Part shown: piece by piece, positions 27,846 to 38,225 of the stretch | How positions within the stretch are numbered: the first letter of the stretch is position 1 | Layout of the letters: every line of letters begins with the position of its first letter | From: Lederbergia panacisoli | GTDB lineage: Bacteria > Bacillota > Bacilli > Bacillales > Bacillaceae_C | DNA: 64,000 bases | NCBI RefSeq assembly: GCF_024626525.1 | Contig: NZ_JANJGU010000008.1 | Location: forward strand, 62,001-126,000 | Direction of reading: 5' to 3' | Notes under the pieces: model-generated | The model's database searches: none | What the model was told of the DNA's origin: nothing | What the model saw: the letters and a program-made list of their open reading frames with translations, nothing else | Made by a program: the position numbers and the translations under genes

Positions 27846-28505
27846 ATGGTTGTTAGAAATCAGTTTGAGGAACGGTTGAAGGAATTGCATCAAGATCTGC
27901 TTAAAATGGGGATAATGGTTGAGGAATCTGTTTATAATGCGGTAAAATCCCTTGTCAATAAAGATGTTGAGTTAGCCCAAAAAGTAGTGGACGGAGATCG
28001 GGCCATTAATGACGCTGAAATTGAAATTGAAAAAAAGTGTATGATGTTGATTGCACTTCAGCAGCCAGTGGGGAGTGATCTGCGCAGGATCGCAACAACT
28101 CTTAAAGTTTCTTCTGATTTAGAACGGATGGCGGACCATGCTGTAAGCATATCGAAAACAACGATAAAATTAAAAGATGAAATATATGCTAAACCGTTGA
28201 TTGATATTCCAAAGATGAGTGATGGCGTGAAAAAAATGGTGCACGATTGTTTAGATGCCTATATTCAAATGGATAAAGAAGCTGCTGTTGCCATTGCAAA
28301 ACGAGATGATCAAATCGATGCTTATTTTAAAACAATTTTTACCGATCTAATTGAACTGATGAATAAAGATAATGCTTGGATTAATCAAGCTACACATCTT
28401 TTATTAGTGGCTCAGTATTTAGAGAGAATAGGCGATTATGTCACGAATGTATGTGAATCAATTGTTTATATGTCTTCCGGCCAAGTAATAGAATTGAATA
28501 ATTAA
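27846..28505 (+). CDS. phoU: Phosphate regulator PhoU
   Basis: The product is 219 aa, all-helical, with two PhoU repeats, each with the metal-cluster motif (DLERMADHA around residue 100, YLERIGDYV around 200). PhoU links the Pst transporter to PhoR activity and persistence. It follows pstB by 12 bp behind AAGGAGG. B. subtilis itself lacks phoU in its pst operon, whereas many relatives have it. Confidence 0.95.
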   Translation: MVVRNQFEERLKELHQDLLKMGIMVEESVYNAVKSLVNKDVELAQKVVDGDRAINDAEIEIEKKCMMLIALQQPVGSDLRRIATTLKVSSDLERMADHAVSISKTTIKLKDEIYAKPLIDIPKMSDGVKKMVHDCLDAYIQMDKEAAVAIAKRDDQIDAYFKTIFTDLIELMNKDNAWINQATHLLLVAQYLERIGDYVTNVCESIVYMSSGQVIELNN

Positions 28506-28513
28506 CTATCCGT

Positions 28514-28546
28514 AGCTGTTCCTACAATAGGAGCGGCTTTTCTTCT
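28514..28546 (+). terminator. Intrinsic terminator of the pst-phoU operon
   Basis: AGCTGTTCCTA-CAA-TAGGAGCGGCT (two wobbles) then TTTTCTTCTTT. Confidence 0.75.
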
Positions 28547-28592
28547 TTACAAATGATGAAAAATGAATTAAAATAAATACTTACCTAGGTAA
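28546..28592 (+). promoter_or_regulatory. Promoter and palindromic operator of the marR-MFS pair
   Basis: TTTACA (28546-28551), 17 bases, TAAAAT (28569-28574). A perfect 12-bp palindrome TTACCTAGGTAA (28581-28592) sits at the transcription start, the usual place for MarR autorepression. Confidence 0.7.
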
Positions 28593-28612
28593 CTAATTTG
28601 AGGTGAAAAATC

Positions 28613-29014
28613 GTGAATCCACTATTCCATGAAATTTTTCAAAAAACACGCTATTTAAGTAAAGAATTAAACAATACGTTAAAGGAATATGATTTATTTA
28701 CTGCTCAATGGAGCGTTTTGTATACCGTTAAGCAACATGGGGAAATAACGCTGACGCAAATATGTAAGTATTTAAATGTTGAAGCACCGACTATTTCCCG
28801 GACTGTGCGAAGATTAATTGAGTTAGGTTGGCTGACAGAAAAATTCGGGGAAGATCGGCGAGAGAAAATGGTAGGGTTGACGGAAGATGCGGAAAAAAAG
28901 TTCAAAAGTATTGAAGAGTCCGTCATACATTTTGAAAATCAGTTTTTACAGGAATTGTCATTAGAAGAGCAAAATCAATTAGTTATGTTACTCAAGAAAT
29001 TGAAGAAGGGATGA
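28613..29014 (+). CDS. MarR family transcriptional regulator
   Basis: The product is 133 aa. A winged helix spans about residues 30-95 (ITLTQICKYLNVEAPTISRTVRRL recognition region, then DRREK in the wing). GTG 28613 follows GAGGTG. It overlaps the transporter gene by 4 bp, the standard arrangement of a repressor controlling an efflux pump. The ligand is unknown. Confidence 0.9.
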   Translation: MNPLFHEIFQKTRYLSKELNNTLKEYDLFTAQWSVLYTVKQHGEITLTQICKYLNVEAPTISRTVRRLIELGWLTEKFGEDRREKMVGLTEDAEKKFKSIEESVIHFENQFLQELSLEEQNQLVMLLKKLKKG

Positions 29015-30216
29015 ATTTTTTGAAAAAAAGAGAACCAATCTGGACGAAAACATTTATAGGTTTATTCTGCACAAATTTAGCTGTCTTTACCGTGTTTTAT
29101 GGATTAGTGACAACCTTGCCGCTTTATGTACTTGAAAGTTTAAATAGAACAGATGAAGATGCAGGTCTGTTAATGACGATTTTTCTTCTTTCAGCGATTA
29201 TAGTCAGGCCATTTACAGGGAAAATATTAGACATTTACGGCAAAAGAAAAATGTTATGGATTAGTTTGATCTTTTATTTAGTTTGTACAATTTTATATGC
29301 ATTTGTTACACCATTTTCGGGATTATTAATTTTACGTTTTGTTCAAGGGATTTGGTTTAGCATCGCCACAACGGCTAGTGGTTCCCTTGCAGCTGATAAC
29401 GTCCCGATGTCTAGACGCGGAGCTGGATTAGGTTATTTTACAATGTCCACCAATTTAGCGGTTGTCCTCGGACCGATGCTTGCTTTACTAATTGTTCAAG
29501 TCTTATCATTTAATGCACTGTTTATCATCATGAGTATTTTTATGCTCATTGGTGCTTCATTATCCTTAACCATTAAAGTCGATAAAGATGTAGAAAAAAA
29601 TAAAACCTCAAAACGCCCTTTCTCAATTCACGACTTATTTGAAAAAAAATCTGTTCCGATTGCATTGCTGGCTAGTGTAGTTTCCTTCTCGTATGCTAGT
29701 GTTTTATCATTTTTATCAATATACGCCCAGCAAAAACATCTGTTGCATTTAGCAACTATTTTTTATTTGGTTTACGCTTCGGCCATGCTGCTAACACGTC
29801 CATATACGGGTAGATGGTTTGATGAAAAAGGACCGAAATATGTATTGATTCCAGGCTTCATTAGCTTTTGCGGTGGACTCATTTTATTAGCCTTTATCAA
29901 CTCACCATTTTTATTTCTACTGTCGGGTGTTTTTATTGGTTTCGGCTACGGCGCACTCGTTCCAAGTTTACAAACCCTTTCCGTGCAGGCAACCAATCCA
30001 CAAAGAAGCGGATATGCCACAGCAACTTTCTTTACACTTTTTGACATTGGAATCGCCGTCGGTTCCTATATACTGGGGCTCATAGCTGTTCATTTTGGTT
30101 ATCAAAATGTGTATGTATTATCCGGAATAATAATTTTCGTGCTATTAGCGTTTTATATAGTTGCTGATAAGAAAAAAACATTGGTGAGGAATACTCTTGC
30201 GGCTAAGGATCTTTAA
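29011..30216 (+). CDS. Major facilitator superfamily exporter
   Basis: The product is 401 aa with twelve membrane segments and the MFS loop motif GKILDIYGKRK between segments 2 and 3. It resembles drug/proton antiporters of the YfcJ/YnfM-like group in size and layout. The coupled MarR gene suggests inducible export of a small toxic compound; the substrate cannot be read from sequence. Confidence 0.88.
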   Translation: MNFLKKREPIWTKTFIGLFCTNLAVFTVFYGLVTTLPLYVLESLNRTDEDAGLLMTIFLLSAIIVRPFTGKILDIYGKRKMLWISLIFYLVCTILYAFVTPFSGLLILRFVQGIWFSIATTASGSLAADNVPMSRRGAGLGYFTMSTNLAVVLGPMLALLIVQVLSFNALFIIMSIFMLIGASLSLTIKVDKDVEKNKTSKRPFSIHDLFEKKSVPIALLASVVSFSYASVLSFLSIYAQQKHLLHLATIFYLVYASAMLLTRPYTGRWFDEKGPKYVLIPGFISFCGGLILLAFINSPFLFLLSGVFIGFGYGALVPSLQTLSVQATNPQRSGYATATFFTLFDIGIAVGSYILGLIAVHFGYQNVYVLSGIIIFVLLAFYIVADKKKTLVRNTLAAKDL

Positions 30217-30247
30217 ATAGAGAGGAATACGGGAATGAATTGTGAAC

Positions 30248-30273
30248 AAAACCGGATTACTGAATCCGGTTTT
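30248..30273 (+). terminator. Terminator after the MFS gene
   Basis: AAAACCGGATT-ACTG-AATCCGGTTTT, an 11-bp perfect stem. Confidence 0.75.
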
Positions 30274-30389
30274 AATAAAATTAATAGCAGGCATCTCTAT
30301 AGAAAAACCATGCTATTATAAAAAAATCCTTGCTTTTTGCTTTTGTTTAAGAAAAACTGTACATATAGCCAGAAGCGAGGTGTTTTCTT

Positions 30390-30629
30390 TTGATTGATAA
30401 AATAATATCCGCCATTTTTTTACCCGCACTGCTTATGATCTTTTTCACGAGGGTGACGTATAGCCGGACGGTTGGATTTATCTTAACGATTGCTTTAATT
30501 ATCGTTTCAGCATATAAAGGGTATATACAAACATGGTGGTTAATTGTAATAGAAGCAGCCTCATTAACGGTAGGCTTGTATGTTTCCAATCAGATGAAAA
30601 GAAAAAAGAATAAAGGAACATCAACTTAA
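30390..30629 (+). CDS. csbA: CsbA family membrane protein
   Basis: The product is 79 aa from TTG 30390, behind GCGAGGTG. It has three hydrophobic segments and the CsbA-like pattern AIFLPAL then FFTRVTYSRTVG and QTWWLI. In B. subtilis csbA is a SigB-controlled stress gene directly upstream of uvrB, the same order as here except for an extra small gene between. Function is unknown. Confidence 0.82.
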   Translation: MIDKIISAIFLPALLMIFFTRVTYSRTVGFILTIALIIVSAYKGYIQTWWLIVIEAASLTVGLYVSNQMKRKKNKGTST

Positions 30630-30633
30630 ATAC

Positions 30634-30677
30634 GGAGTCAGTCCTCCATCTAGGATGGAAGTCTAACTCCATTTTTT
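30634..30677 (+). terminator. Terminator after csbA
   Basis: GGAGT...CCATC-TAG-GATGG...ACTCC, a long interrupted stem followed by six T. Confidence 0.75.
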
Positions 30678-30702
30678 CATTTAATTGACAGGAGTGGGAT
30701 GA

Positions 30703-30942
30703 ATGTTAATGCCAAGATTGACTGCAGAAAAAAAACGCGAAATGATTAAAGACTTACAACAGTTTTTTTGGGATGAACGTGGGGAGGAAATTGGCGAGCT
30801 TGCAGCGGAAGTCTGTTTTGACTTCATAAAAGACCGTTTCGGACCAGTATTTTATAACGCGGCCATTCGTGATGCACGTGAGATTGCAGAGCAAAGAATG
30901 CAAACTCTTGAAGAAGATCTATATGCGCTGGAAAAACGTTAG
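30703..30942 (+). CDS. DUF2164 family protein
   Basis: The product is 79 aa, helical and charged, with the family-like text LTAEKKREMIKDLQQFFWDE and a GELAAE segment. ATG 30703 (or 30709) follows AGGAGTGGGA. Function is unknown. It lies between csbA and uvrB, with its own probable transcription after a terminator. Confidence 0.8.
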   Translation: MLMPRLTAEKKREMIKDLQQFFWDERGEEIGELAAEVCFDFIKDRFGPVFYNAAIRDAREIAEQRMQTLEEDLYALEKR

Positions 30943-30952
30943 TAAAATAAAC

Positions 30953-31004
30953 CAAATATACGTTCGCTTTTTGCTGGTTTTTATTGCATAGGTTGTGGTA
31001 AAAT
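30953..31004 (+). promoter_or_regulatory. uvrBA promoter with a weak LexA-like site
   Basis: An extended -10, TG-G-TAAAAT (30996-31004). Upstream, CAAAT-atac-GTTCG (30953-30966) keeps the right half of the Bacillus LexA box CGAAC-N4-GTTCG, but the left half matches only three of five bases. uvrBA is a LexA target in B. subtilis. Confidence 0.35.
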
Positions 31005-31086
31005 AAAATACATGATTATTTGCGTATAAGTGTTGTCCATAATGATAGATGTAGTGAAATCGAAGGAAGAATAGGAGGCCGCCATT

Positions 31087-33066
31087 TTGAAAAATCAATT
31101 TGAAATCGTTTCGAAATATCAGCCTGCTGGCGACCAGCCGCGGGCTATTGAGAGCCTTATTGCGGGTCTCCGCAATAAGCAAAAGTTTCAGACTCTGCTT
31201 GGGGCGACAGGTACTGGAAAAACATTTACGGTCTCCAATGTCATCCAAGAAGTTAACAAGCCGACGCTTATTATTGCACATAATAAAACACTTGCTGGCC
31301 AATTGTACAGTGAGTTCAAAGAATTTTTTCCTAACAATGCTGTCGAATATTTTGTTAGTTATTATGATTATTATCAACCAGAAGCATATGTCCCACAAAC
31401 GGACACTTATATAGAAAAAGATGCGAGCATCAATGATGAAATTGATAAGCTTCGCCACTCGGCCACCTCATCTTTATTTGAAAGAAGAGATGTGGTTATC
31501 ATTGCAAGTGTGTCTTGTATTTATGGTCTCGGTTCTCCTGAGGAATATCGGGAGCATGTTCTTTCACTAAGAACTGGTATGGAGATTGAGAGAAACCAGC
31601 TTTTACGTAAACTTGTTGACATTCAGTACGCCCGAAATGATATTGACTTTCAGCGTGGAACATTCCGAGTACGTGGTGATGTGGTAGAAATCTTTCCAGT
31701 TTCAAGAGATGAACATTGCATCCGCGTTGAATTTTTTGGCGATGAAATTGATCGAATCAGGGAAGTGGATGCTTTAACTGGAGAAATCATCGGAGATCGT
31801 GAACATTCCGCCATTTTCCCGGCTTCCCACTTCGTAACGGGTGAAGAAAAATTATCCATCGCCATTGAAAATATTGAAAAAGAACTGGAAGAACAGCTCG
31901 CGATCATGCGTGCGAATGATAAACTCCTAGAAGCTCAACGACTAGAACAGAGAACACGCTATGACTTGGAAATGATGCGTGAAATGGGTTTCTGTTCAGG
32001 AATTGAAAACTATTCCCGTCATTTAACATTGAGACCACCAGGTGCTACTCCATATACATTACTAGACTATTTTCCAGACGATTTTCAAATAATCATAGAT
32101 GAGTCTCATGTTACATTGCCACAGATTCGTGGTATGTACAATGGTGACCAAGCGAGAAAACAAGTGCTTGTCGATCATGGTTTTCGTTTGCCTTCAGCTC
32201 TTGATAACCGACCTCTTAAATTTGAAGAATTTGAGAAACATATTCATCATGCAATATTTGTATCGGCAACTCCAGGACCTTTTGAAATTGAACATACGCC
32301 TAAGATGATTGAGCAAATTATTAGACCGACGGGATTGCTTGATCCAAATATTGACGTGAGGCCAATTGAAGGGCAGATTGATGACCTTCTTGGTGAAATC
32401 AATGAGCGTGTTGCCCGAAATGAGCGTGTACTCATAACGACGCTAACGAAGAAAATGTCTGAAGACCTTACCGATTATTTAAAAGAAATCGGAGTAAAAG
32501 TGCAGTATTTACACTCTGAAATCAAAACGCTTGAACGGATTGAGATAATTCGAGAGTTGCGGATGGGTACGTATGATGTACTCGTAGGGATCAACTTACT
32601 AAGAGAAGGGTTGGATATTCCTGAAGTATCTCTCGTTGCGATTCTAGATGCAGACAAAGAAGGGTTCCTGCGTTCCGAGCGTTCGCTTATCCAAACGATA
32701 GGGCGTGCGGCACGGAATTCCAACGGACATGTTATTATGTATGCCGATAAAATGACTGATTCAATGGAAAAAGCCATTACCGAAACAAAACGTCGCCGTG
32801 CCGTTCAAGAAGCACATAATCTGAAACATGGCATTACACCGACAACGATTCAAAAAGATATTCGCGATGTCATCAGAGCAACAGTAGCCGCAGAGGATAC
32901 AGATGGATATGCAGCTGCAGTAAAAACGAAAAAATACACGAAAAAAGAAAAAGAAAAGCTGCTGGCTACGATGGAAAAAGAAATGAAAGAGGCAGCAAAA
33001 GCGCTTGATTTTGAAAGAGCAGCCGAGCTTCGCGATGCGATCTTGGAGTTAAAAGCGGAAGGATGA
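31087..33066 (+). CDS. uvrB: Excinuclease ABC subunit UvrB
   Basis: The product is 659 aa from TTG 31087, behind AGGAGG. Walker A is GATGTGKT near residue 40, followed by the beta-hairpin region [12 protein letters not shown] that probes damage, DESHVT, the helicase motif GRAARN, and a C-terminal UVR domain ([16 protein letters not shown]) that binds UvrC. It verifies lesions in nucleotide excision repair. uvrA follows after 7 bp. Confidence 0.97.
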   Translation: MKNQFEIVSKYQPAGDQPRAIESLIAGLRNKQKFQTLLGATGTGKTFTVSNVIQEVNKPTLIIAHNKTLAGQLYSEFKEFFPNNAVEYFVSYYDYYQPEAYVPQTDTYIEKDASINDEIDKLRHSATSSLFERRDVVIIASVSCIYGLGSPEEYREHVLSLRTGMEIERNQLLRKLVDIQYARNDIDFQRGTFRVRGDVVEIFPVSRDEHCIRVEFFGDEIDRIREVDALTGEIIGDREHSAIFPASHFVTGEEKLSIAIENIEKELEEQLAIMRANDKLLEAQRLEQRTRYDLEMMREMGFCSGIENYSRHLTLRPPGATPYTLLDYFPDDFQIIIDESHVTLPQIRGMYNGDQARKQVLVDHGFRLPSALDNRPLKFEEFEKHIHHAIFVSATPGPFEIEHTPKMIEQIIRPTGLLDPNIDVRPIEGQIDDLLGEINERVARNERVLITTLTKKMSEDLTDYLKEIGVKVQYLHSEIKTLERIEIIRELRMGTYDVLVGINLLREGLDIPEVSLVAILDADKEGFLRSERSLIQTIGRAARNSNGHVIMYADKMTDSMEKAITETKRRRAVQEAHNLKHGITPTTIQKDIRDVIRATVAAEDTDGYAAAVKTKKYTKKEKEKLLATMEKEMKEAAKALDFERAAELRDAILELKAEG

Positions 33067-33073
33067 ACAAAGA

Positions 33074-35962
33074 ATGGCACAGGATAAAATAATCGTGCAG
33101 GGGGCTAGGGCCCATAATTTAAAAAACATAGATGTTACTATTCCAAGAGATAAACTTGTCGTATTAACTGGTCTTTCAGGTTCGGGTAAATCTTCCCTTG
33201 CCTTTGACACTATTTACGCTGAAGGACAACGCAGGTATGTCGAATCTCTATCAGCATATGCCCGCCAATTCCTAGGTCAAATGGATAAGCCCGACGTAGA
33301 TGCGATTGAAGGACTTTCGCCCGCCATTTCAATCGATCAAAAAACGACGAGCAGAAATCCGCGTTCTACAGTCGGTACAGTAACGGAGATTTATGATTAT
33401 TTACGTTTGCTATATGCCCGGATTGGCAGACCCATTTGTCCTATCCATGGCATTGAAATCACGTCGCAAACAATTGAACAAATGGTTGATCGAATCATGG
33501 TCTACCCTGAGAGGACAAAACTTCAAGTTTTAGCCCCGATTGTGTCAGGAAGAAAAGGGACACATGCGAAAGTGTTGGAGGATATTAAAAAGCAAGGTTT
33601 TGTTCGTGTTCGGGTAAATGGCGAAGTATATGATCTCGGGGACGAAATTGTTCTTGAAAAAAACAAAAAACACTCAATTGAAGTGATCATCGACCGTATC
33701 GTTGTAAAAGCTGGAGTCGAAACGAGACTGGCAGATTCATTGGAAACGGCACTTGGGCTAGGAGAAGGAAAAGTGATCATCGATGTGATCGGGGAAGAGG
33801 AATTACTGTTTAGTGAAAATCATGCTTGTCCAGAATGCGGCTTTTCCATTGAAAAGTTAGAACCAAGGATGTTTTCTTTTAATAGTCCGTTCGGTGCTTG
33901 TCCTGACTGCGATGGTCTTGGTTCGAAGCTGGAAGTTGATCAAGAACTTGTCATCCCAGATTGGACGCGACCACTTAATGACGATGCCATTGCTCCGTGG
34001 ACACCAATTAGTTCACAATATTATCCACAACTATTAAAAACAATTTGTCATCATTATGGAATTGATATGGATATACCTGTTCAGGATTTGCCAAAAAAAG
34101 AGATGGATACAATTTTGTACGGTGGTAAAGGTGATGTTATTAAATTCCGCTACCAAAATGATTTTGGTCAGGTACGTGAAAGCAATATTAGATTTGAAGG
34201 AATCATCCGCAATGTAGAGCGTCGTTATCAAGAAACAAGTTCGGACTATATCCGTGAACAAATGGAAAAATATATGGCGCAGCAGCCTTGTCCACGTTGT
34301 AAAGGACATCGTTTAAAAGAAGAGAGTCTTGCTGTCAAAATAGATGGCCGCCATATAAGTGAAATCACGGGACTTTCTGTAGTAGAAGCCGATCAATTTT
34401 TCGCTGGCTTAAATTTATCGGAAAAAGAAATGCAAATAGCAAAGTTAATTTTAAGAGAGATTGAAGAACGTTTAGGTTTCCTCGTTAATGTCGGGCTTGA
34501 CTATTTAACATTGAGCCGTGCTGCTGGAACATTATCCGGCGGGGAAGCGCAGCGGATTCGCTTGGCAACACAAATTGGTTCAAGACTAACTGGAGTTCTC
34601 TATATATTGGATGAACCTTCAATCGGGCTGCATCAACGTGATAATGACCGTCTCATCAGCACATTGAAAAATATGAGGGACATCGGCAATACGCTCATCG
34701 TCGTCGAACATGATGAGGATACAATGCTTGCTGCGGATTATTTAATTGATATTGGTCCAGGTGCTGGTGTTCACGGTGGAGAAATTGTCGCTTCTGGAAC
34801 ACCAGAAGAAGTAGCGCAGAACAATGCATCCCTAACTGGACAATATTTATCAGGTGAAAAGTTTATACCCCTTCCAATAGAACGAAGAAAGGCAAATGGA
34901 AGGTATCTTGAAATAAAAGGTGCCAAGGAAAACAACTTGAAAAATGTAAATGTTAAACTTCCTTTAGGACTTTTTATCGCGGTCACAGGAGTTTCGGGAT
35001 CTGGGAAAAGTACATTAATCAATGAAATCCTTCATAAAACACTTGCTCAAAAGCTCCATAAAGCAAAGGCTAAGCCGGGGGCTCATAAAGATATTATAGG
35101 CATCGACCTATTGGAAAAAGTAATCGATATCGATCAATCGCCAATCGGCAGAACTCCGAGATCGAATCCAGCCACTTATACGGGTGTGTTTGATGATATT
35201 CGTGATGTGTACGCAACTACAAATGAGGCAAAAGTGCGTGGTTATAAAAAAGGGCGGTTTAGCTTTAACGTAAAAGGCGGGCGCTGCGAGGCATGCCGCG
35301 GAGATGGGATCATCAAAATTGAAATGCACTTTTTACCAGATGTTTACGTCCCATGTGAAGTTTGCCATGGTAAAAGGTATAACAGGGAAACACTGGAAGT
35401 AAAATATAAAGGGAAAAATATTGCTGAAGTGCTCGATATGACAATTGAAGACGGGCTAGAATTTTTTGAAAACATCCCGAAAATCAGTCGGAAATTGCAA
35501 ACGATCGTTGACGTTGGACTGGGTTATATGAAACTTGGTCAGCCCGCCACGACATTATCGGGTGGAGAAGCACAACGTGTCAAGCTTGCATCTGAACTAC
35601 ATCGTCGTTCAAATGGACGTTCTCTTTATATTTTGGATGAGCCGACTACAGGGCTTCATGTCGATGATATTGCAAGGCTTCTTACGGTGTTGCAGCGTCT
35701 AGTTGATAATGGTGATACTGTTCTCGTTATTGAACATAATCTTGATGTCATTAAGACGGCAGATTATATCGTCGATCTTGGCCCTGAAGGCGGCGACAAA
35801 GGTGGAACGATCATCGCAAAAGGTACACCTGAAAAAGTAGTAGAAAATCCTGAGTCTTATACTGGAAGATATTTAAAACCAATTTTAGTTCGTGATAGGG
35901 ATCGTATGAAAAAACGTATTGCTGAGCAAGAGCATGTGGAAGAACTAGTTGGAAAACATTAA
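33074..35962 (+). CDS. uvrA: Excinuclease ABC subunit UvrA
   Basis: The product is 962 aa, full length for UvrA. Two ABC modules are visible, with Walker [10 protein letters not shown] near residue 34 and GVSGSGKST near 645, two signatures LSGGEAQR, and zinc-finger cysteine pairs (CPECG/CPDCDG; CEACRG/CEVCHG). It is the damage-recognition ATPase of excision repair. It is cotranscribed with uvrB. Confidence 0.97.
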   Translation: MAQDKIIVQGARAHNLKNIDVTIPRDKLVVLTGLSGSGKSSLAFDTIYAEGQRRYVESLSAYARQFLGQMDKPDVDAIEGLSPAISIDQKTTSRNPRSTVGTVTEIYDYLRLLYARIGRPICPIHGIEITSQTIEQMVDRIMVYPERTKLQVLAPIVSGRKGTHAKVLEDIKKQGFVRVRVNGEVYDLGDEIVLEKNKKHSIEVIIDRIVVKAGVETRLADSLETALGLGEGKVIIDVIGEEELLFSENHACPECGFSIEKLEPRMFSFNSPFGACPDCDGLGSKLEVDQELVIPDWTRPLNDDAIAPWTPISSQYYPQLLKTICHHYGIDMDIPVQDLPKKEMDTILYGGKGDVIKFRYQNDFGQVRESNIRFEGIIRNVERRYQETSSDYIREQMEKYMAQQPCPRCKGHRLKEESLAVKIDGRHISEITGLSVVEADQFFAGLNLSEKEMQIAKLILREIEERLGFLVNVGLDYLTLSRAAGTLSGGEAQRIRLATQIGSRLTGVLYILDEPSIGLHQRDNDRLISTLKNMRDIGNTLIVVEHDEDTMLAADYLIDIGPGAGVHGGEIVASGTPEEVAQNNASLTGQYLSGEKFIPLPIERRKANGRYLEIKGAKENNLKNVNVKLPLGLFIAVTGVSGSGKSTLINEILHKTLAQKLHKAKAKPGAHKDIIGIDLLEKVIDIDQSPIGRTPRSNPATYTGVFDDIRDVYATTNEAKVRGYKKGRFSFNVKGGRCEACRGDGIIKIEMHFLPDVYVPCEVCHGKRYNRETLEVKYKGKNIAEVLDMTIEDGLEFFENIPKISRKLQTIVDVGLGYMKLGQPATTLSGGEAQRVKLASELHRRSNGRSLYILDEPTTGLHVDDIARLLTVLQRLVDNGDTVLVIEHNLDVIKTADYIVDLGPEGGDKGGTIIAKGTPEKVVENPESYTGRYLKPILVRDRDRMKKRIAEQEHVEELVGKH

Positions 35963-36052
35963 CTTTGATTATTATCTGCACCAAGTAAGTGAAACTTATG
36001 CTGCTTCGTAATCGTATTACCTTTTATAACCACCAATAAGGAGGAAATCGAA

Positions 36053-37255
36053 ATGAATCAGGAAAGAAAAAAAATACTTGAATTGGTGCAAAAAGGAAAA
36101 CTATCAGCACAAGAAGCGATTATCCTACTAGAAGCATTAGACGAATCCACTGTAAAGAAAGAAACACCTATCAACGAAGCTGAATCAACTAGCGCTCCAA
36201 TAAACGAAGCTGAAGAAACGAAGGAAACGGAACCGAAACTAACGGAAGAAGCGTCACATGATGAGGTCTTTCAAGGGACTCAAACAGAAGGAAATCAACA
36301 GCAACAAGAAAAACAGAACAAGGATGAATCATTCTATTCACAATTGGAAAGTGCCGGGGAGAAAATTTTTGATTTCGTCAATAATGCCTTAAATAAAATT
36401 AAGCATTTTGACTTTCAATTTAATCAATCAGTAGATGTGCCTCACACTTTCCAGCAGGCTGATTCGGATATTGAAAGAATCGAACTGGACATCGCAAATG
36501 GTCCAGTCAGACTCGTAACTTGGGATCAAGATGAAATCCGGGTTGAATGTCAGGCGAAAGTTTATCGATCTGAGGATAAAGAAGATGCAAGGAATTACTT
36601 TATAGAAAACACTGTGTTTTCTATTGAAAACGGGTTGCTTATTTTCGCTACTCAATCGAAATGGATGAGAGTAGAAACAGTCGTTTATGTTCCGAAGAAG
36701 GATTACAAAAAGATTTCAGTTCGAATTTTTAACGGTGGGCTGACTGGCGAGCAATTGGATGCCAAATACTTAACGGTCAAAACAACGAACGGGAAAGTGG
36801 AACTTTCCAATGTTGATGGCGAAAAGTTCGATATTGATACGGTAAATGGACAAATCAAATTAACGAATTCAAATGCATCCCAGTTAGCTGCAGAGACTGT
36901 GAATGGGGCAATCGAGGCATTGGGATTATTTGAAAATGTTGAACTGCAATCCTTTAATGGAAATATCACATGTACATTAGAAAATAGAACGAATAAGTTT
37001 GAAGCAAAGGCAGTTACAGGCAATATTAAATTGATCGTGCCGGGCAATTCAAGCGTGGATGGAGATGTCCGCTCCAATTTAGGAAGCTATAAGCTTGATC
37101 TTGAAGGCATTGAAGTCATGCATGAAAAGAAAGAAATCATTCAGAAACAGGTGAAATTTAAGCGTACCTCAATCGACGATCATGTTATTCATGTCTTAGC
37201 AGATACGAAAACAGGATCAGTCCATATAGGAGAAGCGGAAACGGCTGTCGTCTGA
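36053..37255 (+). CDS. yvlB: DUF4097 family protein, YvlB-like
   Basis: The product is 400 aa. An N-terminal helix (KILELVQKGKLSAQEAIILLEAL) of the type found in YvlB-like and SHOCT-like proteins precedes an acidic low-complexity stretch (about 40-95). A repeated beta-strand domain follows (about 130-390: LTVKTTNGKVELSNVDG and similar repeats), which folds as a parallel beta solenoid in the DUF4097/DUF4098 group. No signal peptide. In B. subtilis yvlABCD links to envelope stress; yvlA and yvlC are missing here. Confidence 0.82.
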   Translation: MNQERKKILELVQKGKLSAQEAIILLEALDESTVKKETPINEAESTSAPINEAEETKETEPKLTEEASHDEVFQGTQTEGNQQQQEKQNKDESFYSQLESAGEKIFDFVNNALNKIKHFDFQFNQSVDVPHTFQQADSDIERIELDIANGPVRLVTWDQDEIRVECQAKVYRSEDKEDARNYFIENTVFSIENGLLIFATQSKWMRVETVVYVPKKDYKKISVRIFNGGLTGEQLDAKYLTVKTTNGKVELSNVDGEKFDIDTVNGQIKLTNSNASQLAAETVNGAIEALGLFENVELQSFNGNITCTLENRTNKFEAKAVTGNIKLIVPGNSSVDGDVRSNLGSYKLDLEGIEVMHEKKEIIQKQVKFKRTSIDDHVIHVLADTKTGSVHIGEAETAVV

Positions 37256-37280
37256 TAGGAGAGAGAGTGGGGAATTAAAG

Positions 37281-37643
37281 ATGAAATGGATCATTGGAAT
37301 ATTGATTAATGCGCTTCTTTTCATCGCTTTTGCAGGATATTTTGAGGGCTTTCAAGTATCAAGTTTTGGAGCGGCAGTTGGAGCAAGCGTCGTCTTGTAC
37401 CTTATTAATATGCTCGTACGACCGCTTCTCATCATCTTTACTTTACCCGTCACAATCCTTTCACTTGGCTTATTTTTATTCGTAATTAATGCATGTACAT
37501 TATTAATGACAGATGCATTGATGGGGAGTAAATTTGAAATATCCGGATTTGGGCTTGCCCTTCTCATCGCTATCATCATGTCGATCGTCAACTTAATCAT
37601 TCATAAAACGATCATTGAACCTAAAAAAAGAAAGAAGAAATAA
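37281..37643 (+). CDS. yvlD: YvlD-like small membrane protein (phage-holin superfamily IV type)
   Basis: The product is 120 aa with four membrane segments and a basic C-terminus (KKRKKK), matching YvlD. It starts 25 bp after yvlB behind GGAGAGAG. Members are annotated as phage-holin-like, but no phage genes are nearby. In B. subtilis YvlCD-type proteins are tied to cell-envelope stress. Confidence 0.85.
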   Translation: MKWIIGILINALLFIAFAGYFEGFQVSSFGAAVGASVVLYLINMLVRPLLIIFTLPVTILSLGLFLFVINACTLLMTDALMGSKFEISGFGLALLIAIIMSIVNLIIHKTIIEPKKRKKK

Positions 37644-37708
37644 AGCTCCCCTTTCCAAGAGGGCACTGAAAAAAGCCCCTTAAATTAAGCAATGTGTTAA
37701 ACTTGGTT

Positions 37709-37840
37709 GTTGATTTCCGTTCCAGGCGGCTTCGCTTTCAGCGGGCGTTGCGGGGAGCCTCCTCGGCGCCTAAGCGCCTGTGGGGTCTCCCCTGCCCCGT
37801 ACTCCCGCAGGAGTCTTCGCCGCCCTCCACTTCAATCAAC
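37709..37840. repeat. GC-rich intergenic repeat, copy 1 (GTTGATT...AATCAAC ends)
   Basis: A 132-bp element much richer in G and C than its surroundings, bounded by GTTGATT and AATCAAC. It contains stem-loop modules such as GGCGCC-TAA-GCGCC. Its left end (GTTGATTTCCGTTCCAGGCG) matches the reverse complement of the right end of the copy at 38226-38413, so the copies are inverted. Confidence 0.8.
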
Positions 37841-37866
37841 ATAGTCCTTTACTTAGGCAAAATCTA

Positions 37867-37908
37867 AAAAGGTATAATTCCTATTAATTATGGGGTTATA
37901 CTTTTTTG
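37867..37908. terminator. Terminator-like hairpin inside the gene-free island
   Basis: AAAAAGGTATAA and TTATACTTTTTT pair around an 18-base loop and end in T. It may end yvlBD transcription. Confidence 0.45.
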
Positions 37909-37961
37909 CTGTATAATTATACCAATCGCTTTTGGACACTATTCGTATGATTAAATATTCA

Positions 37962-38174
37962 CTAGCCGGTTGAGAGTTCCGAATGAGACAATCTTTTAAA
38001 TCTACATATATCAATTTCATCTTTTTTTCGATAAAGCAGATCTAATAAACTTACAACTTTTAAAGCAACTTACGGAACTTTATTAATGTACATTTTGACC
38101 ATCCAGGAGTATTTTTGTTTTAATCCATCAAGCACAAAAGAAAAGTCGACCAAACCTTTCATTTGAAGGAGCAG
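37962..38174 (-). pseudogene. Decayed transposase fragment (IS1182/IS4-like)
   Basis: Read on the minus strand in one frame, the text LLLQMKGLVDFSFVLDGL then KQKYSWMV is followed by a stop, then VALKVVSLLDLLYRKKDEID and a further stop. Both pieces resemble the N-terminal part of IS1182/IS4-like transposases (QMKGLVDFSFV...ELK.KY and, farther on, ...LLDLL...), with the segment between them deleted. No complete gene or clear insertion-sequence ends remain. The family call is from memory. Confidence 0.55.
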
Positions 38175-38225
38175 TTAATTTTAAGTTGTTGCAGAAAGAT
38201 TTATCTTAATTTTTAGCAGTTGCCT

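Noticed and set aside
30345-30366. SigB promoter for csbA
   Set aside because: GTTTAA at 30345 fits the -35, but nothing like GGGTAT occurs 13-15 bases downstream, so I do not list it.
30919-31458. Minus-strand open frame antisense to the start of uvrB
   Set aside because: It is antisense to the conserved uvrB start and crosses its promoter; composition is that of a shadow frame.
37281-37643. Phage holin and hence a prophage remnant
   Set aside because: The protein belongs to the YvlD group, which only shares membrane topology with holins; no phage genes surround it.
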